Shown here: piece by piece, positions 1 through 11,896 of the stretch
How positions within the stretch are numbered: position 1 is the stretch's first letter
Layout of the letters: every line of letters starts with the position of its first letter
Assembly (NCBI GenBank): GCA_027575765.1
Contig: JANBPT010000502.1
Coordinates: 1-33,235 of the forward strand
Length of the DNA stretch: 33,235 bases
Reading direction: 5' to 3'
From: Tieghemiomyces parasiticus
Taxonomy: Eukaryota; Kickxellomycota; Dimargaritomycetes; Dimargaritales; Dimargaritaceae
Position numbers and translations under genes: made by a program
The notes under the pieces: model-generated
Seen by the model: the letters and a program-made list of their open reading frames with translations, nothing else
Told to the model about the DNA's origin: nothing
The model's database searches: none

Positions 1-960
1 TGGTGAACACAAAGAGGTCAGATGATGCCCGTTTACTCTTTCGTCAAACGACCGATCAGCCCTTTCCCACCCTGCCAATTGCTCTTTTTTTTGGGAGCGA
101 CTCCGTATAGGTGTTGCACACCAAGGAGATACTTAATTTGGTCAGCATACTAGCACTTCGGCTCGACAGAAGCGGGAGGTGTGCCTTGGTCGTGGGCGAA
201 CTGGCTGTTGCCCCTAGCACTTCGGTCCCCAGGAGCCAATCGTTTCTTAATTGCCCCCGCACGTGTCAAGATAAGAAGGGGGGCGGGGGGGGGTGGCACC
301 GAGAGCTTAAATTTTGGGTTCCAGGGCACGTTCCCTGGAATGATTGGCCCAAACACCAAAAGCTAGAAGAATCCGTTGAAAGTGCCGCCCAACAGCATAC
401 CGGAATAGCCTCCTGGTGGATATACAACACGTACGTCTACGTTGGGCCTTTTCATATTGTCCACCTATCGACTCGGCCCAAGTGAGCTCGGCCGAGATGA
501 TCCAACCAAGATGCACCCCCACCGCCATGGTTAGGCGTGCCTCCCCCCAACCCCACTATACAGTTTTTGTCTGCATCTAGGTGACATTGTTGCTGATGAG
601 TGCGTCATCTCTCGGCAGAAGGCGTAGCTATTAGTTGTTCACCCTGTTAAGCCGAAGCGGTCCCCTACCTCCGAGTGAAGTCTGCCAGCAGCGATGTCAG
701 TTACCTATGGTCGGTCGCGGCTGAGTGACCAACGCCATACCATGGCGCCGTCAATCAGTCATTAGAAGGAAACGGCCTGGACTGAAGTGCAATGGGTCCA
801 GCGGCCACAGCATGTGTGACGTGCAGATATGACGTGAGCATATTGAAGCTGGCAGTTGGGGAAGGGGTGAGAAAAGTCAACACCCAGGCCTGTGGGGGTG
901 AAATGGCCGGTCACAATGGTCCATAGCCGGCATTAATTTTGAAGGCTAATCGATGGGAGG

Positions 961-976
961 GATCATCGCGATGATC
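961..976. repeat. 16-bp perfect palindrome
   Basis: GATCATCGCGATGATC is its own reverse complement. It lies in a gene-free stretch with no flanking gene to regulate. By base-composition chance roughly one 16-bp palindrome is expected in a window this size, so a function is not implied. Confidence 0.5.
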
Positions 977-1992
977 TGCGCCATGCTGGTGCTGCTAAAA
1001 TCCTTCGCTGTTGGTTGAAGGACTGGCCGCCCAGTCAGCTTTCGGTTAATTTTTAACCGTTTCACCCTTAAGCGTGGAATTCAACCACGCAGGTCTCTAT
1101 CCATTAGAGGCGACAAGGAGGGGCACTAATCCATTGGTACGTTTCCGATGGGCACATCTTTGCGCACGATATCCCAGATAGCTTTCTAGCGCCAGAAACC
1201 GTCCTTTAGCACCTTTAGAAACTGGTTAACGATTAGAAGATGAGTCACCTTCATGGTCCGACCCAACATCGTCAGGGGCCATAATGGTGAAGGGAGTAGG
1301 CCGCGGTACAGATTGTGAAGGGGAATGGCGTGCTTTCACGCTGCACTGTGCCTATACTGTGACTGACGCTGTAGTGAGTGGTTGACTCGGTTTATGGCAA
1401 ATGCCGCCACGAATATAATGAGTCATAAAACTTTGAAGGCCGGTAACGATCGGAGCTCCGAAGGAGTATTAACGCCCATATTTAGGTGCTGTCCGGGTAG
1501 TCCCGGCCCCTCAAGGGGTAAGGAAAGCCATGGCGATATCGAGCCATCAGGTACATTCTTAAAACGGAAAGGCGAGGGGTGACCTGAACCTGATGGCGTC
1601 AGTAATACCTGCTTGGTATTCCGTGGTCTTTGACCCGGTTACTGTGCGTAAGCCCCAAAGTTGACCCCTGTATACTACGGGGCACCTTGGCGCAGTGCCA
1701 GTTCAGTGGCTAGGCCGACCGTTACCCAGCCATTATTACAATTTGTCACGTATGTCTGGATTTCCAGGTAGGACCCGTCTATAGTCCTACCGCCCGTAAT
1801 GCCTACAGTCAACTGGTGATCCATCGTGGGGATCGTGAATGAGTCCGCTAAAACATTTAGACAAACACTGGCGATTTATTCCCGCCTCCTCCCTCTCCTG
1901 GTTCGGCGTTGGGTTGGAATCGCGTAATATTCCTACCCCATTCCGGTCCAGGTTTTGGTGCAACGAGAGAATCGAGTTCGCAAGTTCATGCA

Positions 1993-2014
1993 TGTGTGTG
2001 TGTGTGTGAGAGAG
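1993..2014. repeat. TG/AG microsatellite
   Basis: Eight TG dinucleotides run directly into three AG dinucleotides, followed by a purine-rich GA stretch to about 2030. It is a simple non-coding tract. Confidence 0.85.
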
Positions 2015-5000
2015 GGGCGAGGGAGAGAGATATCGAGCCAGGCGCCTTTTCCACGAGAAAACTCTCTTGCAGCGGGAATCCAACATGCAGCTCGCGGCTC
2101 ACCAAATCACCACTAGTTGCCAATGGCCGCGCGGCGATCTCTTAGGCGCTTGGTGCCTTCCACACGGTGCTTCTATTTCGGGCGAAATTTCTTTCCTTCG
2201 TCGTCGAACGTATTGCGCGACACGTGGTGCAAACGGCAAATCACCGTTGGTCAATGGCCAAGGACCCTGAGGCTGTCGGGTGCTGATTGGTGGTCGATCC
2301 GTCACCCCGCCATGCCACTATTAACCTCGATCTGTCACTAGCCTCTGAACCCATTGCGTGTCGTCGTTCTTTGACCTGCGTTTAAACTAGACGCCAGGTC
2401 CATTGACGGCGCCATTATGGGCGTGATACCCACGGATCAGCAAACAAATATCGACTTGGGCATGGTGGGCCATGCACGCACCGACCCTGGCCGGCTCTCC
2501 TTCAACTGCCTCATGGCCCTTCCGTGGCTCGCTTGTCCCGACCATCTTCCGTGCTTCGGTACCGGTTTGATAGATATTCGAGAGGGAGAGGGGTAAGTTA
2601 GTGGGTCACAGGTAGGGTAGACAGACAATATAAGATAGGCTAACCAGTGATCTCGCGGTCTCCCTTAACTAGATGCTGTTTGGGCTGGCGGCGGGATAAG
2701 TGATCCCACGACCCAACGTTGGTCTATAGGCGAGTGTTAAGCCATAAATGGGGCACCTCGACGTCAGTAAAAATAATGCTTGAGGTAGCAGAGTAAACAA
2801 TAATAATAATTAGTTGTAGGTTGCAGTAAGGCCAGTGGCACCCCCCCCCTCCAGCGCGGTCGCATGTGAGGACTGGGTTTCTGAAAAAGTGAATGAGGAT
2901 GTCACCGGCTGAGCAAGTAGGCTCCGAATAGAGTTTGATAAACTCGAGTGCCCAGCGGATACCTAGCCAAATCAGCCGGCTTGCTGCTGTTAAGTAAACA
3001 ACGGTTCAATTCTCACGGCGGTCATGGGACCAGTTGATAGCTGGCCACATCCACTGAGGATAAATTATATACTAAATATATCAAGTTCATGTGGGGTCCA
3101 TTTCTTGTATATATAAAAAAAAGACCACCAGCGACGAGGTCGCCGTAATGACCACTATGTCAGCACGAGTAGCGATCCAAACTGTATGATGGCGATGGCG
3201 TGTGTAGATATTTGCGGTGATGCCAGATCCAAGATGGCTAGATTACCGTCTTAGTGACAAGGCCAGTGTCGCGCCTGCCGCTGACCAGAAGGCAACAGGG
3301 TTCCCACCCAATATCGACTGTGGCCTTTCATGGTGGCACGGCGCGTGAACCAAGCTTTCCTATTGTTTTTTTTCTATTGTCATCGCGAATATGGGTGTGT
3401 GTGTGTTTTATTCGACGGCCGGAGCTACCTCGCCCCACTCCAATCCGGAGTGGATGGTTTGCAAACCGTGAAAAAGCCAAGTCCCAAGTTATTAGGGGAT
3501 GCTAGAGGATGGAACAGTGTGACCATTGGCCCGAGGTTCCAGGATACTAAGAGGCTAGTCAGTTATTATATGTCAGGGGAAGTTGGCGAGGTGGAGTCGG
3601 GTTGGTGACGGTGAATTGCAGTATTGCTATGGTATATTGTGCAGTGAAGGGATTGAGATGGCCCGGGCGGTTTTCTGCTCGGGGGGACGATTGGATGCCA
3701 TCGAGGGCACCAATCGTAAAGGGGGCGCCGGGGTTGGTACAAGCCCTCCTTGAGGCCTTAGTTGTGTGCCATATTTTTAGACAGGATTCGGCCAAGCCTT
3801 CAGATTTGCAGCGGGCTCAGTTGTTAGTGTTGCAAAGCTACCTATCTATAACGCCGTAGTTGTCAAGACAGTTTAGCCTTACGGAGTAATAATCTATACC
3901 CGTTCATTTCCGTAATCCAGTGGTAGTCAACCCCACATACGAAATCTGGTGAAGACAATAGAGAGGAACAGCTCCATATGCTATAAAGTCAGATATATAG
4001 TCGCCAGTTCGATTCTAATGGTATTTAGCCCTTGGGTGTAGATAATGCCCATTTCGACCTCGACGATTATATCAGGTAGTGTATGGGTCGGCCGATAACT
4101 GTAAAACGGGAAGATATGGCATGCAAATGATTTGTGTATATTGGCGGTCCCTTCTAGGACATAGTGGTCGTCAAGTGTCATATCCTAGAAGAGTAGAGGT
4201 TGGTGACCCAGACTCGCAGGCCTCTCTTGGTAAGTCAAAAAGTTCTCTTTTGTGTTGTGATACGGAATAAGTATGGATAACGGTTACATAAAGTGATTAA
4301 AGGAGAAGAAGGTATGCCAATGGGAAAGAAGATCTGTAGTCCAGGCTTGTGAAGACTTTAGCGAGTACGTAGGAGGAGGAAGAGGAGGGGGTCCGGCGGT
4401 CGAGGATGAATGTCCCCAATATACTCACGCGGAGCGGTGAAGTGTCGACCTCCTTATCTACGGCGACCTGCAGTCCGTTGGTCCGAATGGGGTCGGATGC
4501 GGCGAGGCTCTCCCCGTTTCCACCACACTGGAGTTCGAATAGTATTGTATAGAGAGTATTTGAAAGGTTTTATATAATGGTGGGGGGAGGGTAGGAGTCG
4601 TACCCAAAATCACCCTCACGACGACTAGGCTTCCACGCCCACAGACCATGCACCTTGAAGTAGCCTTTACCATGCCACACATCCCACCCTCCAGGCTGTT
4701 CATCGTTCGATTTTGTACTGCCTATTGGCCTATTTCTCAACTCCTTATCCCTTACTTATGACCCATGTCTACTCAGCGGATGTCCGCACTCTTTCTCTAT
4801 TGCACCCCTACGACCATCCCCGGACACACGCAGCTTCAAACCATCGGGAATATAACCCGCGGCGAGATTGGCCCAAAGGCCAACAATCACAGATCGAATG
4901 CACCCTTTTCTTGTTACGCAACCTAGTATTTAATAAACCTCTACCTCAAGCTATTATATCTATCACAGAGGATCCTAGGGAGATGGTCAGAGTAATAGGC

Positions 5001-5954
5001 CATATAAGCTACAGTTAGTAGTAAGGGTATGTGCAAAACGTTCCCAGCAAGCGAAGGTGTTTGATTTGAAAAGGGGTTCGAACCGGCTATGAGGGACAAG
5101 TGAGCCGTGGTATAGGGGAGTGCGGGCCAATGGTAGGTTATAGTCATTAGCCAACGGTTCATGCCATCACCTAGTTGTTAGGATACCAAGGTGTACAATT
5201 ATTCAGAAAAATCCAATTTATACAACTATCCCCTGGGACTAAACTGAGAAGCAGTAGTATTGTACAAACCTTACTCATCATGGCGGTGCCTAGTTATCAA
5301 GTCATTACAGTGGGCATGGCCCTACGTACTGGTTTGGCACGTTAAGGATAAATCAGGCGGAAAACGTAGGCGAGGTTTAATTATCTGATGGAATCAGTTA
5401 CTTAATCTAGCATGTGAAGGTCTAAATGTGTCGAGTAGTGCACGAACTTACGTGCAGGGAAGGTTGTCGCAAGGAACACGGTTGAAAGCCTGTCCCTAGC
5501 CCGCCTGATCAGCCCACTTTCCAATACCCAGTCCCCTGTGAATAAAGTTCAGACCGCTAGTTTGTTGGTAACCTGCCTGGCGTGCTGGCTGATTGGGTAG
5601 GAAGATGGCCTGTTCACCAACCAGGGCAACCTCACGCCACTTATGGTTGGCCCCCCCCCACCACCTTGTCCCTTGTATCTTCTGAGGGCTTCAGCCTTTG
5701 AACACTAAGGGGGGTTAGTTACCCTGTCCTTCAACCCACACTTCCTAAGCTTCCCTAGACCTCCACCTACCAAGCCAACCTTAGATACTTCTGACCGCCA
5801 GTTCCCTCACTTTACAGCACTGTTTCTTTCCTCCCCATCCACTTGCGCGCACCTTTGCCAAGTCCCTCATCGCCACTGTTTCTACCTTCGCCTCGGTCAT
5901 CACCTCCACCTTCTCATTGAACCCCATATCCCCCCCTTGTCTTCCAACATCACC

Positions 5955-7424
5955 ATGGGCGTCCTCACCTGGCTGAGCCACCCGACCGAGCTGATGGCTA
6001 TGATCAAGTACGTGGCCTCCAACGCTCCGTCGAAAGACGATTTGACCGACGCCAACGACCCGGGCCTCCAGCGCTGCTACGAGTTTTTGGACATGACCTC
6101 GCGGTCGTTCACCATGGTCATCCGGCAGCTCACTCCAGAGCTGCGTAATGTGGTCTGCATTTACTACCTGGCTCTGCGCGGCCTGGATACCATCGAGGAC
6201 GATATGACCATCCCCCTGGACTACAAGGTTACCCTTCTGCGCTCCTTCCATAGTTTCCTCACCCAGCCCGGATGGAATTTCACCGAGAGCGGTGAGAACG
6301 AAAAGGATGCTCCTTTACTTGTCGGGTACGCCGTGGTTATTGAACAGTTTCTGAAGTTGGATCAAAAGTAAGTGTGACTATCGGCTAGTTGACAAAAGTG
6401 ACCGGGGCGGTATTCGGACTACCAGGTCCGGTTACCTACTCCAAGGCTCCAAGTTTTTTTTTTTTTGCTTCATCCCACCTTTTCTACATACCGGTGGGTT
6501 CCAATCGGCTTAATTGGTACCTGTCATGGGCATTTTGGCTAACTCATCACTCTCGGAGAGTTTTACCATCCTTTCCCTCCCTTCTCCGTATCGTAATGTC
6601 GCAGGTACCAGGACATTATCATCGACAGCAGCAAGCGGATGGGCAACGGCATGGCCGACTTCTGCATTAAGCGGGTGTCGAGCAAGGCCGATTACGAGCT
6701 CTACTGCCACTACGTGGCCGGTCTAGTGGGCGAAGGCCTGAGTTCGCTTTTCTCGGCCTCGGGCCTGGAGGATCCCGAGTTAGGCCAGGAAAAGGGGCTG
6801 TCCAACTCCTTGGGCCTGTTTCTCCAGAAGACTAACATTGTGCGTGACTACCTCGAGGATTTACACGACACGCGCCAGTTTTGGCCCAAAGAGATTTGGG
6901 GTCAGTACGCCAAGGAACTGAGCGACCTGGTGCGTCCAGATCAGACCAAACAGGCCCTAGCGTGCCTCAACCACATGTGCATGGACGCCCTCAGCCACGT
7001 CCCAGATGTGTTTGAATATCTGGGCCGGCTGCGTGATCCCACCGTGTTTCGATTCGTGGCCATCCCGCAGGTCATGGCCATTGCCACACTGGCTAAGGTG
7101 TACAATAATTACGACGTGTTTCGCACCGTCGTCAAGATCCGTAAGGGTGAGGCCGTCAAGCTTATCCTGCGGAGTGGTGATTTAAACGCTCTGCGGGGTA
7201 CGTTCATCGATTACCTACATCAGATCCACGACCGGAACCCCTCGACGGACCCGAACTACATCAAAGTCAACAATGTGATTGGCGAGTCCCTTGCTAAGAT
7301 TGAGCCATTCTATAAGTCGGAACCATCCCTCCTCTGCACCCCAACGGCCCTTGGTGCTCTGGCCATCGGCGCCGCCATACTCTCCTACCAATGGAGTCAA
7401 GTGGCTACCAGTGGGTCCGTGTAG
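5955..7424 (+). CDS. ERG9: Squalene synthase (farnesyl-diphosphate farnesyltransferase)
   Basis: The enzyme condenses two farnesyl diphosphates to presqualene diphosphate and reduces this with NADPH to squalene, the first committed step of sterol synthesis, at the ER membrane. Exons are 5955-6367 and 6605-7424; the intron (GTAAGT...GTCGCAG) is 237 nt and the join restores the family sequence KYQDIIIDSSKRMGNGMADF. The predicted protein is 410 aa, normal for the family. Visible landmarks are CYEFLDMTSRSF (41-52), the first Asp-rich motif LRGLDTIEDDMT (about 74-85), the second motif LGLFLQKTNIVRDYLED (207-223), and a C-terminal hydrophobic anchor near 385-402. I chose the ATG at 5955 over an in-frame ATG 18 nt upstream because it has the better context (CATCACCATGG) and the usual N-terminal length. 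A pyrimidine-rich leader precedes it. No damage is seen. Confidence 0.97.
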
Positions 7425-7814
7425 AGCCGGACTCCCGTCGCACTTCTCCCGGCTATGCATTATAACACCCCTCCCACCTCTTAATCTATTCAGCTCGTCT
7501 CTTTTTAAAAACGTATTATCCCAAACATCTATAGTATTTGATCTCCTTTGGTGCAAGAAAGGTTTCGAACTAAACTTGGTTTCTACGAAACCTCCCGACA
7601 AGCCACAGGGTGTATCAACTTGTGTGACCTAAATGTCGCAACAAGAATAATGGCTTTAAATTGATCAGGTCGGGCTTTTACAGTATAGATGTTTATTACT
7701 CGACTGGTCGAATACGAAAGGTATGCCAGTGGGCAGTGTAAGGAGCACCCATGGTCGCGGATAAAGGTGTATATTCGAGGCACCCCCCTCCCCTTGGACA
7801 GACCCTTCCTATTT
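7425..7814. other. Convergent 3' spacer
   Basis: This 390-bp interval separates the ends of two converging genes (ERG9 on +, thioredoxin-like on -) and must hold both 3' UTRs. It is AT-richer than the flanking exons, with T-rich stretches near 7500. I see no canonical AATAAA on either strand and no additional gene. Confidence 0.6.
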
Positions 7815-8129
7815 TTACTGCGAAAACACGCCGGCCATGGCCTTCAGACCCTCGGGGGTGACATCGGTCAAGGGGACCTGCCAGGCGTCACCATTCTTGT
7901 ACAGAACGTAGGTCGGATAGGTATTCAGGTTGAAGGGTTTAGCGATGGCTGGGAGTTCCACCACGTTGACCCGGGCGAACTTGACGTTCGTGATATCGTT
8001 AGAAGCTGCTTCCAGGGTCGGGTCGGGCTGACCGTTGGGCACATTGGTGAGCTGCACAACGGCCTGCGGGTTGGTCTGGATGAATTGGTCAAACTCGCCC
8101 TGGTTTTTGATCTCGACGATATTAGTCAT
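7815..8129 (-). CDS. Thioredoxin-fold protein without active-site cysteines
   Basis: The predicted protein has 104 aa, the size of a single cytosolic thioredoxin. The second half follows the family well: VKFARVNVVELPAIAKPF (49-66) matches the beta3/alpha3 segment, then TYPTYVLYKNGD (70-81) carries the cis-proline (P72) and beta4. Where a thioredoxin has WCGPC (about residues 30-35) this protein reads LTNVPNGQPDP, and it has no cysteine anywhere. It therefore cannot do dithiol-disulfide exchange; a binding or scaffold role is inference. The start at 8129 is preferred because of its context (CCACCATCATGAC) and the family length. An in-frame ATG at 8189 would add 20 residues with a short hydrophobic run and could make a secreted form, but the added stretch looks like leader sequence. 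A TATA-like AT repeat lies about 150 nt upstream. Confidence 0.8.
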   Translation of the reverse strand: MTNIVEIKNQGEFDQFIQTNPQAVVQLTNVPNGQPDPTLEAASNDITNVKFARVNVVELPAIAKPFNLNTYPTYVLYKNGDAWQVPLTDVTPEGLKAMAGVFSQ

Positions 8130-8275
8130 GATGGTGGTGGAGGGTTGCGAACAGAGGTGTGCCGTAAGTAAAAAAAGGGAAGTGAGCAAGCCAGGTAGTA
8201 GTATTTAGAAGCCTAATGGTGGGATACGATGAAGGTATAATGGGCATTGTGGGTTATGAACGGCAGGCCCTCGTA

Positions 8276-8289
8276 ATATATATATATAT
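8276..8289 (-). promoter_or_regulatory. AT repeat, possible TATA element
   Basis: Fourteen bases of alternating AT lie about 150 nt upstream of the thioredoxin-like start codon. The spacing suits a core promoter, but a plain AT microsatellite would look the same. Confidence 0.3.
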
Positions 8290-11200
8290 GTAGTTAAGCA
8301 GCGAAACGACGCTTGGTAGGGAATGGTCATCACCGAGTAGGATCTGCTAAACACCAACCCGAACCGAATACGTCACAACGACGGTGATGGCGCCAGAAGA
8401 ACAATGGTACGAGGACGGAGTAGACGTGGGACAGGCCAGCAGCGACGTCAGGCCTCTTGTCACGTTTGTGATGGTAGCGCTGAGTCAAAATCCGGCTCCA
8501 ATTGAGGTAAAAACTCAGCTGGCGCCGTGGTCCTCACACGTACGCTGTACGCTCATTCACACGCCCAGGTTAATTTAGGCAGCCAGGCGCACCGTGGGTT
8601 TACGCTGTTGCTTGAAGCCTTACGTAGCTAAGAGGTCATCCGATAAGCCGCTGGCGGGTGAGTTGGGCTCATGAATCGCTCTATACCAACCACCCCCTCC
8701 CCGATGATAATACTGGCACAAGAACCTCCCACACAGCGTGCAGTGGTGAATACAAGGCGTGTGAGTGCAGGCCATTTGCCTCCGCTCGCTGTAGCCTCGT
8801 GTAATATCGGTAAAGAGCCAGGGCCCCAAGTGATATCTATCCTTAGCCGTACTCATTTGTTGTGGTCCAACTGACCAAGCAGAGAGGTGTGATAGCTTAT
8901 ATATCGACACAGTGACGATAGAGTTGGTAAACAGGAATGGTGCGTTTTGGGATTAGATTCCTTTGGACCTATGCCGCAGCTCTGGTCCGTACCTTTTAGT
9001 TACCCATATTTCGCATGGCAACCAATGCTAGTGGCAAGCTGCCCTCAGCCTGATACACTCGCCGCCAGTTTAGGGAGATTAAGTTTTTCTTAACAGCGGG
9101 TGAGGTGTAAACGTTGTCCTGTCAAGCTTTTTCGGAAGGCTAGTCGGTCTCTTCGCTCAAGCTAGGGGGAGGCAACTGTCTCGTCTCAGTTTACTGGTGA
9201 CTCCCTCCCACCGGTGCTCTCTTGGAATAACGCTAACTTTTATAGTGTAAAAAGCGGGACGGCTTGGTTCCACTTGGTATTCGATCTACTCGGGATGTAT
9301 CGGCATTCCTTATTAATTAATTTCCGGCCTACCGCTCAGCTCTATGATGCCCGTAAAAGCGATCTGGGTAGCTGGTTGAAAAATACAATAAAAATTATGC
9401 CACGTCCTAAACCACTAGTCTGATCAGCTGTGACACCGCCACCTAAATTCTTTACCGATCATTTATTATTCCACACATTGATTAACCTTTTCCAGCGACG
9501 CCAACTTTCTGGACCTGTTGAATGTCACCCCGTTTCGATAGGCGCCTCTACTTCCGTCATTTTAGAGCTTCGCCTTCATAGATGGTCTTCCTTTATTGAT
9601 GCGGTAGCATGGTAGCTGCCTTAATATTTTCCTTGGCGCTAGCCCCGCCTCGCACCATCATCCTTTGGGTTCCCTCCTAGCCCAAGTCATAGCCACGACG
9701 AAGGATACAGGATATCCCTTCAGTATAAAAGACCTTCCGGGATCGCTATGCAATAAATGATAGCTGTTACACGATCACCAGACCCTTGCCCAGCATATTC
9801 TTTTTTATTAGCAAGTCTTAGCTTCTTAGTATTTAGTTCATCGGCTATTAGCCGTTAGTTTTCCTCCAGGGTAGTTCTTCCCTACGGCATACAGCCTGCC
9901 ACCTAGTCGCCCGCCTCCCTTCGCAGTCATCATACTCACGTGTTCAACTTGTAATTCCCAAATACGAAATCACGGTCGGCTTTTCTCAAGGTTAGGATGC
10001 AATTGATTTCTAATTTCCCTGGAACAAGTTAACATTATTATCGTTCAATTCGCAAAGTCACCCTGGCGTAGCCGAAATACAAGCCATGACAATGTGTATT
10101 GGTGTGTTGATGGTAGATGATGGCGCGTCTCGAATTAACACCCTCGCTTTTTACACCTTAACTTGCTACCCGTTTACTCCCACCTCGCATGTATTACTAC
10201 CATATATACTGATTCAGGTTGTTAAATACCCTAACCCTATTTTGGATTTCTATTTATGGTCCCGAGATGTTTGTTTGTCACAGTATCTTTGAAGGTGGCG
10301 TGAGACCGTACATGTACCCAGACATCCGCAGTTGCATGGGGGTATGTACGCACCAGGGGCGTCCGAGGCCTGTGGAGTCGTGCATGGGTGTCAGGGGGGA
10401 CATTGGTCGTCGTTGGTTTAGCAAACGTAGTGTTAGTCGTAGGTGCATAAAGTGTAGTGGCAGCCGTGAGTGCAGTAAGGCATAATAGTATCGTCAGCGG
10501 AGAGTAAAAGTGGATTTCTGGGTACCACATGTTCATTGAGTTCGCCTTACAACTTCTTAGCTCAGTTGTAGAGTGGTTTGACAAACCATGTTTGCTTGGC
10601 TCGCTGTACAGTAGTACTCTCCGGGGCCAGGTAGGGTAGGGGCGACGAAATTAACTACCGGTGATCTGTCGTGTCTGCCCGATAGCACGCTAGTCTTGAA
10701 TCCAGTCACTCTCGCAACGAATTATCTTTATGTTCAAGGTTTAATCCGAGGCAGAACAGTGCTAAAGTCACGGTAGTAGTCACATTTGAGTGACCGACAT
10801 GGACTACGGATTGTTCAGAGAAGGAGCGGTTCGATGGCAAAGTGTCGAAAAAGGTATGTTAAGCAACGAGGAAAACTGACGAGGTGGCTCCTAGCCGAAG
10901 AGGGGCTCATGAATATCGAACGGGCCTCTACGGCCGAAGTATCATCAGCGCATTGTATAAAATTCTAGGGGAAAAGGTCAAGAGACGGATCGTAGGCCCT
11001 GACGGGCGATTGAACAGCACTCGCTACGAACGTAGGAAAAGATGGGGTGTAGGAGGAGGCCTTGGACCTTCTGTGTTGTTCAATATGGCAACCGGTGGAG
11101 TCGGGGTCCACGGGTCGGGCGGAGGAGCTGTACGTATTTCTTTTTTTCTGGGCCCTAGGGAAGGGGGGGATGTTGACCACTGTATTCAAGTATATGTACC

Positions 11201-11627
11201 TAATCGTAGAGCTGGGCTACCATCAACTTGACTACGCAACAATTTTTTGGCTCTCACCCAACCTGTCCAGAGTAGAAAATCAATGGATCGGGGCCGCTCG
11301 GGGATCCTTCACTAAAACGAACCCCCTTACAAAGGACGCCCTCCCTTTTCTCGTCTGCAGCGAATGGTTAAATATAGATTCAAGACGAGAAACATCATAC
11401 CGTGCTCCCGGTGCTGTGGCGACTGTAAGTCACTGGCTCTGGCGAATACGAATCTGTACACGCACTCCGTAGGGTCCATCGGGGGGGGGCGGAGAATAGT
11501 GACACAAGTGACTAGAGCCAGGGTGGTAGGTGCACATTCCAGCCGTCCCTTGTAGGATAACGACCACAGCTCCTCTCCAACGTATTTAGGTGACGTTGGC
11601 CCATCATAATACTTTGGGTAACGTTTG

Positions 11628-11635
11628 TATATAAG
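11628..11635 (+). promoter_or_regulatory. TATATAAG, candidate TATA box
   Basis: TATATAAG lies about 260 nt upstream of the start codon of the first secreted lectin-like gene. The same octamer lies about 190 nt upstream of its tandem paralogue, which makes a promoter role somewhat more likely, though an intervening 5' UTR of this length is unproven. Confidence 0.35.
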
Positions 11636-11896
11636 TCTACCGCCCACCCTATCTGCTCCTAGATAATTTTTATTTCGCCTGATACACGGCTCCACTGTTA
11701 TTTTCGGTTTTTGGATCATGACATAATTTGACTACCGTCTTGAACTCAAAACCTCCAACCGACCTTGGCTGCCACGGACGCAATACATATATTCTACCGT
11801 CCATCGTACTTTTAATAACCCAAGTTCCTGAACCGCCTCAAATCTACGCACCCTTGTCCAGTCCCACACCAGGGGGTTAACTTTTCCGTAATCATC

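Larger units (their letters stand above)
1..5954. other. Gene-poor spacer
   Basis: No reading frame here resembles a known protein or can be chained through plausible introns into one. The frames present are short (about 125 codons at most) and low in similarity to anything I recognise. The stretch holds simple-sequence tracts: a G6-C-G9 run at 278-293, a TG/AG microsatellite near 1993-2014, C9 runs at 2841-2849 and 5651-5659, and an AT-rich patch around 3060-3120. The last 300 bases before the squalene synthase start are strongly pyrimidine-rich and probably form its promoter and leader. I saw no tRNA, 5S or snRNA signature. A rapidly evolving orphan gene with small exons could be missed by eye. 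Confidence 0.6.
8130..11896. other. Gene-poor spacer
   Basis: About 3.8 kb lies between the divergent thioredoxin-like gene and the first secreted lectin-like gene, with no recognisable gene. Base composition is patchy, with an AT-richer section from about 9050 to 10300. Frames up to about 136 codons occur on both strands around 11060-11720, but they overlap one another and show no domain. A two-unit telomere-like motif (CCCTAACCCTA) lies at 10229-10239, and a G9 run at 11481-11489. One minus-strand frame near 10300-10536 has a signal-peptide-like start followed by a Thr-rich stretch; see findings. Confidence 0.55.

Noticed and set aside
961..976. 16-bp palindrome as an operator or recombination site
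   Set aside because: About one such palindrome is expected by chance in a window of this size, and no gene is near.
5085..5097. GGTTCGAACC, a T-arm-like sequence
   Set aside because: It is palindromic, and on neither strand do the flanking bases fold into the rest of a tRNA.
5781..6251. 156-codon minus-strand frame across the first exon of ERG9
   Set aside because: It lies fully opposite conserved squalene synthase coding sequence; its openness follows from the codon bias of the real gene.
8130..8189. In-frame 20-residue extension giving the thioredoxin-like protein a hydrophobic N-terminus
   Set aside because: The downstream ATG has the stronger context and gives the normal family length; the extension reads like leader sequence. 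Secretion remains possible but is not preferred.
10556..10630. TTAGCTCAGTTG-like stretch suggesting a tRNA D-arm
   Set aside because: No matching acceptor stem, anticodon arm or GGTTCGAATCC-type T-arm follows at the right distance.
11062..11719. Overlapping 136-codon (+) and 130-codon (-) frames
   Set aside because: They overlap each other on opposite strands and neither shows a domain, signal peptide or splice extension. The downstream lectin-like gene starts with its own signal peptide, so they are not its 5' part.
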